64,000 bases of DNA from Callorhinus ursinus (GCF_003265705.1 NW_020312785.1:21924028-21988027); one strand, 5' to 3'. Shown: positions 1 to 11,013, numbered from the stretch's first letter. Program-made: numbers and translations. Notes: generated from the sequence alone by a model not told the origin.

Positions 1-1193
1 TCCTTTAACTTCATTAAGTTATCCATATAATTTGATGACCTTAGTTGCTCTAATGATCAGTATTGGGTGCAAAATTGTGAATGAAACTCTTCCATTCAAA
101 GCAGAATGTATCAGTAACTCTGGAATTGATTGATGGTCATTTGTGATCATGCTTGATTTTGATTAAATCTCAGAAGTCAGCCTTGTAGCAATGATTTCAC
201 ACTTGTTTACAAAGACTTCCCCTCTCTAAGTTTGGATGGTGGAACTCATACATTATGTATTTCCTTTAATGACCCACATGGCCAAGGGATGGCACTTTAA
301 ATTGATGAAGGTTATATATTCATATGTAGAACAAATTAGTTTAGAGACAAATGAAGAATAGATGTGGAGTTGGGCTAGCATGAACTGTTACAATTATAGT
401 GATTATTATAACCACAGTCTAATACCTTCCAGACATCATCTGTCATTATATGTATCTCTATCATAAAGACACACTCCTATCTCTCCTAAAATAATATTTC
501 ATTACAGGAATATTATTTATATAAAAATAGTTTAGATGCTGCCAGTAATTCCATGTCAATCCACTATTTTTCAGGAGTTTAATATTTAGTGACATAAGAT
601 TTGCTTTAAGGTATATCGAGGATTACAATTCATCCATTTAAAAGCTTTTATTGTATTGTGTTCTAGAAACTTTGTTTTGAGAAAGATTATTGAACATAAT
701 GACAACTTTATTCACAGTCAACATAAATCGCTGTCTCATTGCCACGTTGTCATATTCTTAGAAAGTGACCTATGGGTAGTATGAGATCAAAAGTAGAAAA
801 AAAACACATATTAAACCACCTTTAAAACTAGTTTTGGAAAAACATTTCATAAATTTTAAAGTTTTCAAATCAGAAAAAATTTTATTGGGATAATTATATT
901 TTACTCCTTATGAATTTTTATATCGTATTTTTGAATTCTTGTGGCATTTATGGTTTGATGAATAGAAAAAAAAAGATTCATGACTAAAATGTAATCAGTG
1001 TCCTATTGGCACTAGCTTCCTGGGGAAAACAGCTTCACTTCAGCTTCAAAGTAATGGAAGGGTTACAAAGTATTATTTCTAGTTAAATTTTCTGCAATGC
1101 CAAGATCTTCTGTAGGAATTATCAGAATTGTCATATTTTTTGCAAACATAAAATAAAAAAATCAGGCCCTTTTGGGCTCAGATTGTGAAATTT
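1..1193. other. Unassigned AT-rich non-coding DNA
   Basis: No open frame of useful length, no recognisable repeat and no RNA gene is visible. The stretch has short A-runs but no other structure that I can support. Confidence 0.6.
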
Positions 1194-1680
1194 ATATTTT
1201 TTTTATTTTAAAATAATCTTATACTTAACAAAAAAATTTGCAAAACATAATACCCATTACTCTCTTATACCATTTACTCACTCTCTCCTAATGTTTATCT
1301 GATTACCTATAACTAACAATAATACACTACTATTAACATACCTACAGACCTAATTTAAATTCTGCCAATACTCCTGCTTTTATTCATTTTCTGATCCAGG
1401 ATCCAATCCAGGATATTACATTGCCTTTATATTGCATGTCTTCTTATTCTTCACCAGTCTGGGACAGGTCCTTGGTCTCTCTTTGTCTTTCATTACTTTG
1501 TCACTTTTGAAGAGTACTGGTCCATTATTTTGTTGAATTTTTGCTCAATCTGGATTTGTCTGAAATTTTCTCATGAATAGATTGGAGTAATGCATTTTAG
1601 CAAGAATTCCACAAAAGTGATTCTATGCTCTTCACATCAGATCATATTAGGTAGCACATGATGTCCATATGGAAAAAGAA
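1194..1680 (-). mobile_element. Old LINE-1 fragment (L1M-like), reverse orientation
   Basis: A T-rich start (1194-1210) is followed by sequence I recognise from an abundant old mammalian LINE-type repeat. Landmarks are 'GATCCAGGATCCAATCCAGG' near 1394, 'GAAGAGTACTGGTCCATTAT' near 1510 and 'TTTGTCTGAAATTTTCTCAT' near 1556. The T-rich edge on the left suggests the element's A tail, and so a minus-strand insertion. It is heavily diverged with no intact frame. The family name is from memory, so the subfamily is uncertain. Confidence 0.6.
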
Positions 1681-2985
1681 ATGAGGCAAAGTTAGACACC
1701 AGAGATATAAAACACACAAGTGAATTTATGCTCTCGTTAAAGAAATAGGCATATTCTTTCCAGGACAGAAACTTTCACTTGAACTGCAAAGAATCTTCTG
1801 GCCAAAAAGAGAGGGCCAGGGGTATTTAAAAGAATACCCCTGTCCCTAAGAATTCAGGGAATTCTAGATAAGTTGTAAAGTAATTTGTTATATGTCCCCT
1901 TCTAACAGTGATTTGTATATTATTATAACTATAAAATATCCAGATAAGCTCTAATTGTATACAAATTTTGAAAATGCAGTTAAAAAGAAATTACATTTGA
2001 AATTGAAAAGAATTTTAAATGTCTAAGGGTTTCATGTGTAGCAACTTTAAGGCAGAAAATGAAAACATTACTGTGAATGGTGTTGCTCCTCCAAGTCAGA
2101 GAAGGTGCGGCCTTAGTATTTATGAGGTGTTAAAAGCAAGAACTGATAAATTAACTTTTGGCTGGATCCAACACATTAAAATTAACACCAATGTGTCCAC
2201 ATTAGTAGGCTTTCTTTGTAAATGAGCATGTCTATTACATATAAAGATGTCAGTTATGTAAGTGTGGTGATTCTTATAACATTTGTTGAGAAAATGGTTT
2301 TAAGAACTCATTTTAATCACAGCAGCAGTGTCTTTTTAGGCTTTATAGTAATTACATTTTTGTGTTTAACACAATTTTACTTTCTTACCTTCTGTATTTG
2401 TCTTTAGTTCTTTTTCTCTAAACCTAGTTATATATATTCTTAGGGGCACATTTGACCCTGAGCTGGTTGTTGGAAACATTATTCCAAGACAATTACTGAG
2501 ATTGCCAGAGAGTGTTAAAATGGAGATTAGCATCCAGATTAACTAGCCAACCCTATATAGTGTTCAGTGACTCCATAAACCAGTATTCATGTTGATCTAC
2601 CCCTTCTTAGCCTCAAACCAGCACGTTGATTGATTCTCCATTTTCCTGCTTGAACTTAACAAAAAGTGAAAGGTAGGAGTGAGATGAGATACTTCTGTAT
2701 TTCAGCTGTTGAACCTTACAACAGAATACAAGTTTGGGCAGGTAAGATATATGGCTATCCACAGAAGGGCTAGGTCATTTTGCTCTTACATAATTATAGA
2801 TACTGATTCAAATGTCTACTCTACACATGCCTGATATATGACAGATAATGTTATCTATTAAATTAAAGGTTATGAGAAAAGTTATACAAAATAGTGAAAA
2901 CACCAAAAAAAGGGGGGGGAAATGGAAAGAAAGAAAAAAGAAAACCCTGTTCTACCACCATAAATATTTACTGAAGTCGTATCAA
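1681..2985. other. Unassigned non-coding DNA
   Basis: Only chance-length frames are present (68 codons at 2019-2225, 61 codons at 2222-2407). Neither has a recognisable motif. No repeat family is recognised. A short G-run (2911-2919) lies next to A-rich sequence just before the SINE. Confidence 0.5.
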
Positions 2986-3001
2986 GATATACCCTGCTAC
3001 T

Positions 3002-3196
3002 GGGGCGCCTGGGTGGCTCAGTCGTTAAGCGTCTGCCTTCGGCTCAGGTGATGATCCCAGGGTCCTGGGATCAAGCCCCACATTGGGGTCCCTGCTCGGC
3101 GGGAAGCCTGCTTCTCCCTCCCCCACTCCCCTTGCTTGTGTTTCCTCTCTCGCAGTGTCTCTCTCTGTCAAATAAATAAAATCTTTAAAAAAAAAC
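3002..3196 (+). mobile_element. CAN-type tRNA-derived SINE, full length
   Basis: Non-autonomous retroposon transcribed by RNA polymerase III and mobilised by LINE-1 machinery (family knowledge). It has the 5' GGGGCGCCTGGGTGGCTCAG, an A-box-like TGGCTCAGTCG (3014-3024), a B-box-like GGGATCAAGCC (3067-3077), a TC-rich 3' part, AATAAA overlaps, a TCTTT terminator-like motif and an A tail. The flanks are target-site duplications: GATATACCCTGCTA (2986-2999) and GATACACCCTGTTA (3197-3210), 12 of 14 identical. Confidence 0.97.
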
Positions 3197-3214
3197 GATA
3201 CACCCTGTTATTTT

Positions 3215-3640
3215 TTTTAATCATAGATACAATCACAGTCTACTATAATCTTGCATTCTGTTCTTTGTTTTGATTTATAATAAGTATATTTTCCTTTTCT
3301 TACATAATTTATTACTCTGATTAAGAAAATAATGCATGTTTATTTTAGATAATATAAAAATAAAGAAAAGCCAGTGACATCAAATAATAACCTATAATCT
3401 CATCAACCAAAGAAAACCACTTTCACATATTTGATACCAAACTAACTATATGACTGCACGTTTTTAGTCTTTATTCCAAAATCAATGCATGCATGAGTAA
3501 TGAAATGGTAATTTTCAGTTTTGTAGATATAACACTATTTATTTATAGTGGCCTCAATTTTTCAATATTATGCATAAGGTTAAATAGACATCTTTACGTA
3601 GAGAGTGTCATCGCACCTTCTACCCACCCACACACATTTG
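3215..3640 (-). mobile_element. Possible very old LINE-type fragment
   Basis: The stretch around 3380-3480 (AACCTATAATCTCATCAACC, then AGAAAACCACTTTCACATAT) resembles an old mammalian interspersed repeat that I remember as a LINE-1-type element with 'CATAATCCCACCACCCAGAG'. Divergence is high, and both boundaries and orientation are guesses. It could also be unique sequence. Confidence 0.35.
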
Positions 3641-4131
3641 AGCATATTCACTTAGTACTGTGTTGTTCTGTTTGAAAAAATAATCTAGCTCAAATAAATG
3701 GTCAGGGTGGTATTGGGTGCATTGGGCCAGTGTGAGAATACAAGAATTACCATGGAGCCAATAGGTAGAAATTACAGGCCAATCTCATAAAACTGATCCT
3801 GAGAACCGAGGCAGCAATCAAGGCAACTTTTCTTTCTTTGAGGCTGCACACTCTCCCTTATCTATCTCTCTACTCTTTAATTGAACTGCTTCCATCTTCA
3901 ACTGGTTCCTTTGCTGGATGTTTTAGGTAGCTTTACCAGGGCCACCAGCCTACACTATATTCCTTTCAGCTGACCTGCTCATCTTTGAATTTTTACAGTT
4001 CTAGAAATTGATAGATGGTCAGCTCATATGAGTGACCCCACACATAACACAGGTGGCTGGACAGCAAATCCAGCGGTCCTTTCTTAGAATTGTTGGCCAC
4101 ACATAGCACAATCAGTAGTCAACTGTGCGCA

Positions 4132-4133
<2 letters not shown>
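3641..4133. other. Unassigned non-coding DNA
   Basis: Slightly less AT-rich than its surroundings, with a run of short pyrimidine tracts around 3850-3880. No repeat family or coding potential is recognised. Confidence 0.5.
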
Positions 4134-4176
<43 letters not shown>

Positions 4177-4217
4177 CAAAAACAACCAACCAACCAACCC
4201 ACCAAACAAACAAACAG
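4134..4217. repeat. Compound microsatellite (CA)n-(AACC)n-(AAAC)n
   Basis: About twenty uninterrupted CA units (4135-4174) pass into CCCC and an A run, then AACC units (4185-4201), then AAAC units (4202-4216). The reverse-strand open frame here (4112-4381) is a by-product and encodes a Cys-Val run. A pure CA tract of this length is expected to be length-polymorphic. Confidence 0.95.
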
Positions 4218-4913
4218 CCCTGAACTGTTTCACTGAATAGGATGCAATGTACAGAATGGTTTAGGAAAGAAGGGGAGGTGAGTAAGACAGGAAATTGAAA
4301 GATAATATCTGTTATTGATTTGGTATAATAAATTAAAGGTGTGTGGTTCTGTTTTGGATATTTTATAATAATTAAAAACAAAAAACAGAAAAGAATTGCC
4401 CTATACTTAGCACTAATTAGGTTTTGAAAATATGTTTATTTTTCCACTAACTTTTCTCCAGGTTATTTAGATATTTCTTGATAAATCTTTACGGTAACAT
4501 ATGTGAAAGCAGGCATGTTTACTCTGTGATTTGGAGGAATGAATTGTGAGAATTGTCATTTTTGACAGTGGTAAAACTTGTAATGAGGAAAAATTCTAAT
4601 AAAGTCAATACTAATGATGAGGCACATGATTCCTTTCTTGTGAAATTGTCTTTTTTTCCCCCCCAAATCTAAAGACTCATGAACTCAGAGCCAAGTGTCC
4701 AATATCCCCATTTTCTCACCATTACATATAACAACTGCACACCCATGAGTTCTGTAGTTGACTGGATCTGTTACTAAGACTGTCTCTTAACACTACGTGT
4801 TTCTAGACCAGTTTGTGTCTCAACAATTAATTTGGGAGGAGGCATGGCAGATGGGGGAAGGGCTAATAAGAAATTCTGAAATTACCAAATATTAGAATCA
4901 TAGACTTTATTTT
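4218..4913. other. Unassigned AT-rich non-coding DNA
   Basis: No gene, RNA or recognised repeat. A short T6C8-like homopolymer pair lies near 4652-4665. Confidence 0.5.
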
Positions 4914-4932
4914 TAAAAAAAAATTTGAGTAT

Positions 4933-5122
4933 GGGGCCCCTGGGTGGCTCAGTCTTTAATGTCTGCCTCCGGCTCAGGTCATGGTCCCAAGGTCCTGGGA
5001 TCGAGCCCCGCATCGGGCTCCCTGCTCGGCGGGAAGCCTGTTTCTCCCTCTCCCCCTCCCCCTGCCTGTGCTCCCTCTCTCGCTGTGTCTCTCTCTATCA
5101 AATAAATAAAACCTTAAAAAAA
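4933..5122 (+). mobile_element. CAN-type SINE at the 3' end of a LINE-1 fragment
   Basis: Full-length long-form element starting GGGGCCCCTGGGTGGCTCAG and ending in an AATAAATAAA motif with a short A tail. The flanks share A-run plus TTT(G/T)AGTAT (left ending 4932, right ending 5135), so it probably inserted into the T-run that marks the A tail of the adjacent minus-strand LINE-1 piece. A plus-strand frame (4925-5137) is only the SINE read through. Confidence 0.93.
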
Positions 5123-5596
5123 TTTTTTTTAGTATAATTGAAGCACAATGTTACATTGGTTTCAGGTATGTAACACAGTGATTCACAAGTTTACATGTTA
5201 TGCTATGTTCGCTGGAAGTGTAGCTCCCATCTGTCTACCTGCAGCACTATTACACACCAGGGACTACATTCTTTATCCTGTGCCTTTTCTTCCTGTGACT
5301 TAGTCATTCCATAGCTGGAAGCCTCTCTCCCCCATCCCCCCTCTCTCCCATCCCCCCTCTCTCCCATTCCCTCTCTCTCCCATCCCCTACCCTTCTCCCC
5401 TCTGGCAACCATTAGTTTGCTCTCTATTTATAGATCTGATTCTGCTTTTTGTTTTTTTATTCATTTGGTTTTTGTATTTTATTTATTTATTTACTTATTT
5501 TAGATTCCACATATGAGTGAAGTCATATGGAATTTGTCTTTCTCGGTCTGACTTACTGTATTTAGCATAATACGCTCTAGGTCCATCCGTATGGTT
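5123..5596 (-). mobile_element. LINE-1 3' end, reverse orientation
   Basis: Read on the plus strand, it shows the reverse complement of a mammalian LINE-1 3' untranslated region: T-run, AGTATAATTGAAGCACAATG, later CTCTGGCAACCATTAGTTTG (5400-5419), then TAGATTCCACATATGAGTGA (5501-5520) and GTCTTTCTCGGTCTGACTTA. It lacks ORF2 and is 5'-truncated. A pyrimidine-rich minisatellite lies inside it. Confidence 0.85.
5325..5392. repeat. 16-bp pyrimidine minisatellite inside the LINE-1 3' end
   Basis: A unit close to CCATCCCCCCTCTCTC repeats about four times with small changes. It corresponds to the normally single C-rich stretch of LINE-1 3' regions just before the CTCTGGCAACC landmark, so it appears to have expanded after insertion. 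The minus-strand frame 5203-5412 (Gly/Arg/Glu repeats) is its shadow. Confidence 0.85.
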
Positions 5597-5984
5597 TCAG
5601 AATAAAGGATTAAATGTTTGTTTTGTTTTGTTTTTACTATATTAATCTAAATGGTGTTCTCAATACAGGATCAACAGTGATTTGGTCAAGTCAGGGAAGA
5701 GTTCTCACTAAAACAAAAACTCCACTTATTTTGCTCAAATTGCTTGTTTCACTCAAATTACCAGATGTAATTTACCAAAACATTTCATTTTCTTTGATTG
5801 TATTCATTTTATTAAAATAACCTTTTCTGTCATTTACACTGACTCAGCTTTAATTCATCCCAATATTACTACAGTAGCCATCATAGGCAGAGTCGTAGTG
5901 ACAGATTTGAAGAGATTGAACACCCTCTGTAACATTTATACAAAATAGGCGTTGACCTATAAGCTGGTCTCACTAACTAGGTTC
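5597..5984. other. Unassigned non-coding DNA
   Basis: AT-rich sequence with a GTTTTGTTTTG stretch near 5620. No gene or recognised repeat. Confidence 0.5.
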
Positions 5985-7035
5985 TTATTTCCTTGTTCAT
6001 GCTCTCCCCTGGTGACCCCACCATTCCAATGACTTTAAATCCATCTAAGCTGAGGATGTCCAAATTTGCAGCTTTCATCCAAACCCCTTTTCTGAGTTTT
6101 AGATTTATATATCCAACTGCCTGCTTGACTTTGCGCTTAGATTTTTCAAAGGTACCTTCGACTTACATATCCAAACTGAACCCTTGATTTTTCCCCCCAT
6201 TTTCCATCCTTATTGTTTTTACTTCTCACTAACTTATACCTTCAACCATACTTTTTCTAAAGTCTAAAGCTTAGGAGTCATCTTCAAAATGTCTTTTACC
6301 CCATCAGTAAAAGTTGTAAATCCTCCCTCCTCTATGTCTCAATTGAATGCATTCTTCTTGATCTATTTTGCCAACATTTTCCAGTCAACATTACAGTGTA
6401 ATTTTAGTTGGCCTCCTTGCTTCCATTTTGCCCTCCTTTACTAGTTTCTCTGCATAATCAGTAAGGGGACAATTTTGAAAATAATTTATTAAGTCATTCC
6501 ACCATTTTAAGTTATTCAAAATGTTTTGTATTACTCATTTATATTAAATGTTTAGAATGTACCCCTTTGTGGTATAAAGTCTTCAGCGAGACTCACAAGG
6601 TCTTTCATGATCTGACCTCTGCCTTCCTATCCGGGAAAATATTGTGCCATTTTCTCCCTAACTTTCAAAGTTTCAGCTGCATTGGCCCTCCTTTAAAGCC
6701 TTAATTAAGCCAACTTCTTTCAAAGCTGAGTGATCACACATGCTGATTTCTTTACTTGGAAGGCTTCTTCTCCTTTACCTCATTAACTCTTGAATTGTGC
6801 TATAATTTGTAATGATAGAAATAATAATCTCTTGGACCCACTGACCTCTCCCCTCGTAACACTAACATCTCTTTGTAATTATTATGTTTCTCTTTCTTAC
6901 TTGTCTATAATCTTTGGGAGGGCATTTCTATAGCAGAACTTGATCATATTACAGCAGACCATGATCTCTGCTATATTACTAGAGCATAACCCAATGCCTG
7001 ATACATAATTGCCTAATAAACTTCTTTTGACTGAC
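5985..7035 (+). mobile_element. Ancient LINE-2-like repeat, plus orientation
   Basis: The order of diverged landmarks fits the ancient L2-type repeat I remember. These are TTATATATCCAACTGCCTGC (6104-6123), a 'TTAGGAGTCATCTTCAAAATG' region (6271-), 'TTGGCCTCCTTGCTTCCATTTTGCCCTCC'-like sequence (6409-6437), 'CAAGGTCTTTCATGATCTGACCTCTGCC' (6597-6624), and a 3' end reading CCAATGCCTGATACATAATT (6991-7010) before CCTAATAAACTTC. It is too decayed to code. The frame at 5993-6187 is by chance. Continuity across the roughly 1 kb is inferred from landmark order. Confidence 0.6.
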
Positions 7036-9125
7036 CAGAAAAGTTTAAATATACAAATGTTTTAAAAGTAAAGAATAGGATCTCTTCCACTACAGAAAAT
7101 GGACTTTCTGAAAATATAAGTTGTAGGTAACTAGTAATTAAATAGTAAATGAATGATGTTATTATTAAAAGTTATCTAAAAGAAAACATATTTCCTTGAC
7201 TTATTAATAATAAATGTTTTCATTCAATTTTCCAGAAAGACCTGCTATATATTTCTGAGAGTTATACTAAGTCACTGTGATATGATAGAAGTTTGTACAT
7301 ATGAAGAATTATTTAGATTATTATATAGAAAATTTATAGTTATTTAGAAACTGGAGATTTAAACTATTTAGTGGTTTCTACTTTAAATTTTTTCCTGTTG
7401 AAACACATTGATTTGTTTTCCTTTTCATCGTTTACCCCAGCAGCTCTAGGTTTGACATTTTTATCACCCCAATGGAATGCCTGGTTTTCATTTGCAAAGC
7501 ACACCTCACTTTTACAAGTGAAACATTTCACTTTTACAAGAGAAACATCAGGAGCTAAGTAGCAGATTCAAATCTAACAACCAGCTCTGCTTTATTGTTC
7601 TGACTCCGTATTTCCACAGACGGGGATGTCTCATAAGATAAATGTATTACATAAGCAAAATTGTTTTCAACATAGAAAGGGAAGCTTTGGCCAATGAGCT
7701 TGCTTCAGATTCTTCTGCACAGGAAGCACCACGGACATTTCAAGGGTGTTGGCTTCACTTACTAAAGACAGCTGCTTATGGAAAGGGCAAAAGCTCACTT
7801 GTGCCTCAGTTTGCTTTGCACACTTAGTTACGCTGGTTGGACATACCCATCTCCTTGATGCCAGGGAAAAACAAAATAGAAAACTATCAGTGTGGCTCAG
7901 AGGAAACACTAGCCTCTGGGAGTCCAGAAGTCTAGTTTTAGATGATTCCAATTCCAGTTCCCTCTTTGACACCCAACAGTCCTTCTTTTTGAAGATGTAA
8001 TTGGCTTTATTAAATGGTTCATAAATTAGGCAACATCTCATATAGCAGGCAGAGAGAGAGACACTTGAATTTTCCTCTTGATTCTTCATTTCAGCTCCCC
8101 CATCTATGAATAAGGAGTTAATCTGGATGGACCCCAAGAAGTCTTTCATCTCACACTTTCTCTTATGCTAATTTTCCATCTCTTAGCTGAGAAAAATGAT
8201 AACTTTGTTGAAATATTATGTTCTATTTTATTATGTTGAACAACGAACTATGACTAGAAGTTCATGTTACTCTTCACTGAGAGTCCTAAGATGCATACCT
8301 TTATTATCATTTACAATTTTGTGACATAATTTTCTTCTTATCCTACTATCAAAAGTATTTTGTAGATACATAGAGTTTAATGTAATGCTCCTCCTCTAAT
8401 GTTTACCTAGCCTCACGTGAGTTCTTTAGCTGTGTGTGGAGAGGGAGGGAATGTATTTTCATATGCCAGTGATAAAATGTGCTTTCAAATTTATTCTAGC
8501 ATTTCTTCAGGAGATTGACTTTCAGTTGGTCCTCTCTAGGCAGTCTATACCATGGCCCTATTGAAAGAGCCACCTCAGAGGACTGGTATTTGTGTTTGGG
8601 AAATTCCCCTTCCAAACCGTCTGACCCTCTCTGTCTTGAGCTTTAGGTACCACTCATTTCTGTGTTAGTAGCTATGTCTGCAGACCTGGCAAGAACATTT
8701 AAAGATCCTTCCTGTGTATTATTAAGGTCGTCATTCAGTTATAATTGTTCTTCTCGTATTTCCAACCTGCCTTTTAGCGATCCCAAACTTCCCAGATAAT
8801 GAAATTTTAAATTAGATCTTTAAGGAAGTCAGAAAAATGCATGCTAAGTTTCTGAAAAACATGTTGGAAGGTACCATTTAAAGCTACTGCTCCTTTGTAG
8901 TTGAAATCATTACCAAACTCAAAAATAATGACTCTATTTTATAACTGGGGTTTGCACAATAGATTTGATACCTAAAACACACATTCACTGTTATATAGAG
9001 CTATTGCAAGAAGCAAAAGGAGAGAACCCACCTTTTGTATTAGTACTTTTTTCTACCTGGTTCCTTGAGGAGTTAAAGAAGTTTACTGAGATTTAGGTTA
9101 GTTTCTGTCTTTTATCTTTACAATA
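7036..9125. other. Mostly unassigned DNA with the longest non-repeat open frame
   Basis: It holds a 160-codon minus-strand frame (7667-8149) with no domain, signal peptide or family resemblance I can name, overlapped by plus-strand frames of 61 and 84 codons. The part 7900-7975 (GGGAGTCCAGAAGTCTAGTT then CCAATTCCAGTTCCCTC) resembles the core of an MIR element in plus orientation, which argues against coding. A 22-bp tandem duplication lies at 7506-7549. The rest shows nothing. Confidence 0.5.
7506..7549. repeat. 22-bp tandem duplication
   Basis: Two adjacent copies of TCACTTTTACAAG(T/A)G-AAACAT-like sequence with a 22-bp period. They are identical over the first 13 bases and differ by one or two bases after that. 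Confidence 0.85.
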
Positions 9126-9306
9126 CACATTGTCCTACACACTGTGCTGAATGCTATTAGGTGATATTATGCTGTGTTATTAAATCCTCAAAGGAACTTG
9201 GAAAACAAGTAATATAAATCCTAATTTATAAACAAGGAGGAAACTGAAGGTTTGGTGATATAACAAACCGACAGACAATAATTCAATCTGGACTTACTTA
9301 CCTAAT
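9126..9306 (-). mobile_element. MIR element, reverse orientation, degraded
   Basis: Reading plus, it follows the reverse MIR consensus: CACTGTGCTGAATGCTATTA, AATCCTCAAAGGAACTTGG, TTTATAAACAAGGAGGAAACTGAAGG, then CAATCTGGACTTACTTACC. MIRs are ancient tRNA-derived SINEs shared by mammals. It ends where a younger SINE is inserted. Confidence 0.75.
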
Positions 9307-9318
9307 TCAAAGCTTTTT

Positions 9319-9401
9319 TTTTTTTTCAAGTAAGCTCTGGGCCCAACATGGTGCTTGAGATCGAGTCTCACGCTCTACCAAACAAGCCAGCCAGGCGCCC
9401 C
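9319..9401 (-). mobile_element. Short-form CAN-type SINE, reverse orientation
   Basis: The minus strand reads GGGGCGCCTGGCTGGCTTG, TGGTAGAGCGTGAGACTCGA, then GTTGGGCCCAGAGCTTACTTG and an A tail. This short form lacks the TC-rich 3' region of the long elements. The flanks AATTCAAAGCTTTTT (9304-9318) and GATTAAAAGCTTTTT (9405-9419) act as an imperfect target-site duplication. Confidence 0.9.
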
Positions 9402-9655
9402 TGTGATTAAAAGCTTTTTATTTTTTGCTTTAAAAAATACTTTGGACTAATTGGACAAAAATTTAGGTGAATTTATAGAAAGTCAAAATTATTATTTTTA
9501 AAAGTTTTAAATTTTAATATATATATATTTAGAATTATCTTAGCAGTTAAAGACCTTTTCCAATAAAAAGATCCGTTTATGTTAAATTCCCAGTTGTCTC
9601 ATGTAAATAGTATTTATACAGTTAGTGAGAGTCATTGAAAAATTAAAACTTTTCA

Positions 9656-9820
9656 GGGCACCTGGGTAGGTCAGTCGGTTAAGGATCTGACTCTTTGTTT
9701 TAGTTCAGGCCATGATCTCATGGGTCATGAGATCAAGCCCTGTGCTTATCAGAGAGACTCCTTGAGATTCTCTTTCTTTCTCCCTCTCTCTCTACAGTAA
9801 ATAAATAAATCTTTAAAAAA
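9656..9820 (+). mobile_element. CAN-type SINE, first of two at one site
   Basis: The 5' end GGGCACCTGGGTAGGTCAGTCGG and the body (TCTGACTCTTTGTTTTAGTTCAG, then GATCTCATGGGTCATGAGATC) match the older SINE subfamily with a single-G 'CTTGAGATTCTC' middle. It is followed by AATAAATAAATCTTTAAA. The flanking AAATTAAAACTT copies (ending 9652 and 9832) are its target-site duplications. Confidence 0.95.
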
Positions 9821-9832
9821 AAATTAAAACTT

Positions 9833-10050
9833 GGGGCGCCTGGGTGGCTCAGTTATTAAGTGTCTGCCTTCGGCTCAGGTCATGATCCCAGGGTCCTGGG
9901 ATAGAGCCCTGCATTGGGGTCCCTACTCCATGCTCAGCGGGAAGCCTGCTTCTCCCTCTCACACTCCCCCTGCTTGTGTTCCCTCTCTCGCTGTCTCTCT
10001 CTGTCAAATAAATAAATAAAATCTTTTAAAAATAAATTAACTAAAAATTA
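9833..10050 (+). mobile_element. CAN-type SINE, second insertion at the same site
   Basis: Full-length long-form element starting GGGGCGCCTGGGTGGCTCAG immediately after the right-hand duplication of the preceding SINE. Its own right flank, AAAATTAAAACTTT (10051-10064), is a third copy of the same target sequence. The 62-codon frame at 9831-10019 is its read-through. Confidence 0.95.
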
Positions 10051-10064
10051 AAAATTAAAACTTT

Positions 10065-10788
10065 CCTAAGCATTTTATATATGTACTGTGGAGTCCTATT
10101 ATATTTTTACTTTATTTAACAAATATATTTTTATAGATGATGAAAAGATAAATGCTAGCCTTACCCTGAATGAATTATCATAAATTTTAAAAGTACAGAT
10201 GAACAAGGTTAATTACACTAAAAACAAAATAATTGTATTTACTGAATCAACAAAAATAAATAGTTGACATTTTCAAATAACATTTTCTCAAGTAACATTC
10301 ACCTTACACTATCTAGCAAACAAATGACATACAATTTTCTGGTTTTTTTTAAAAGAATTCGTAATTTTATAAATCCATAGGTATTATAGTTCCAAATTAA
10401 ATCCCAAAAGATTTTCACCATCAATTAGAAACATGGTATGTTCTAAGAAACTGAAAAAGGAGAAGGAAAATATAAATTTTAGTTATATTGGGGTTTTTGT
10501 CCTCTTTCCTATATTGGTTTCAAAATCCAGCAAATAAGATATTCTCAAGACAATATAAAATGAGAGCTATGATCCTAATGTTTTTTAATAGCCATGGATA
10601 AATTTTGGACATTTCTATATAACAAGAGAAATTATTTTCTTATGGTTAACTATGTATACCAAATTTCTGAACTTAGAATTACCCAAATCTTAATAGCTAA
10701 GATGAATATTGAAAGGTAGTATGGACAGATGGACAGATTAAAGATGGCCACATATTCTTTAATGATTCTCTTATCAGGAGATGAAGGT
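10065..10788. other. Unassigned AT-rich non-coding DNA
   Basis: No recognised repeat, RNA or coding frame. Confidence 0.55.
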
Positions 10789-10802
10789 CTGTGTTTCCCC
10801 TT

Positions 10803-10998
10803 TCTTTTTTTTAAAGATTTTATTTATTTATTTGAGAGAGAGAGAATGAGAGATAGAGAGCAGGAGAGGGAAGAGGGTCAGAGGGAGAAGCAGACTCCCT
10901 GCTGAGCAGGGAGCCCGATGCGGGACTCAATCCCGGGACTCCGGGATCATGACCTGAGCCAAAGCCATCGCTTAACCAACTGAGCCACCCAGGCGCCC
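10803..10998 (-). mobile_element. CAN-type SINE, reverse orientation
   Basis: It begins with a T tail and AAAGATTTTATTTATTTATT, then a GA-rich part, and ends CTGAGCCACCCAGGCGCCC. The duplications are CTGTGTTTCCCCTT (10789-10802) and CTGTGTTTCACCTT (11000-11013). A 75-codon minus frame (10820-11047) is its translation. Confidence 0.96.
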
Positions 10999-11013
10999 TC
11001 TGTGTTTCACCTT

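Noticed and set aside
3165..3195. AATAAA motifs as gene polyadenylation sites (here and in all other SINEs)
   Set aside because: They are the usual 3' part of the CAN-type SINE and do not follow a coding exon.
7667..8149. 160-codon minus frame as a possible gene
   Set aside because: No recognisable domain or family, no start or splice context, overlapping frames on the other strand, and part of it resembles an MIR. It remains a chance frame unless transcript or conservation evidence appears.
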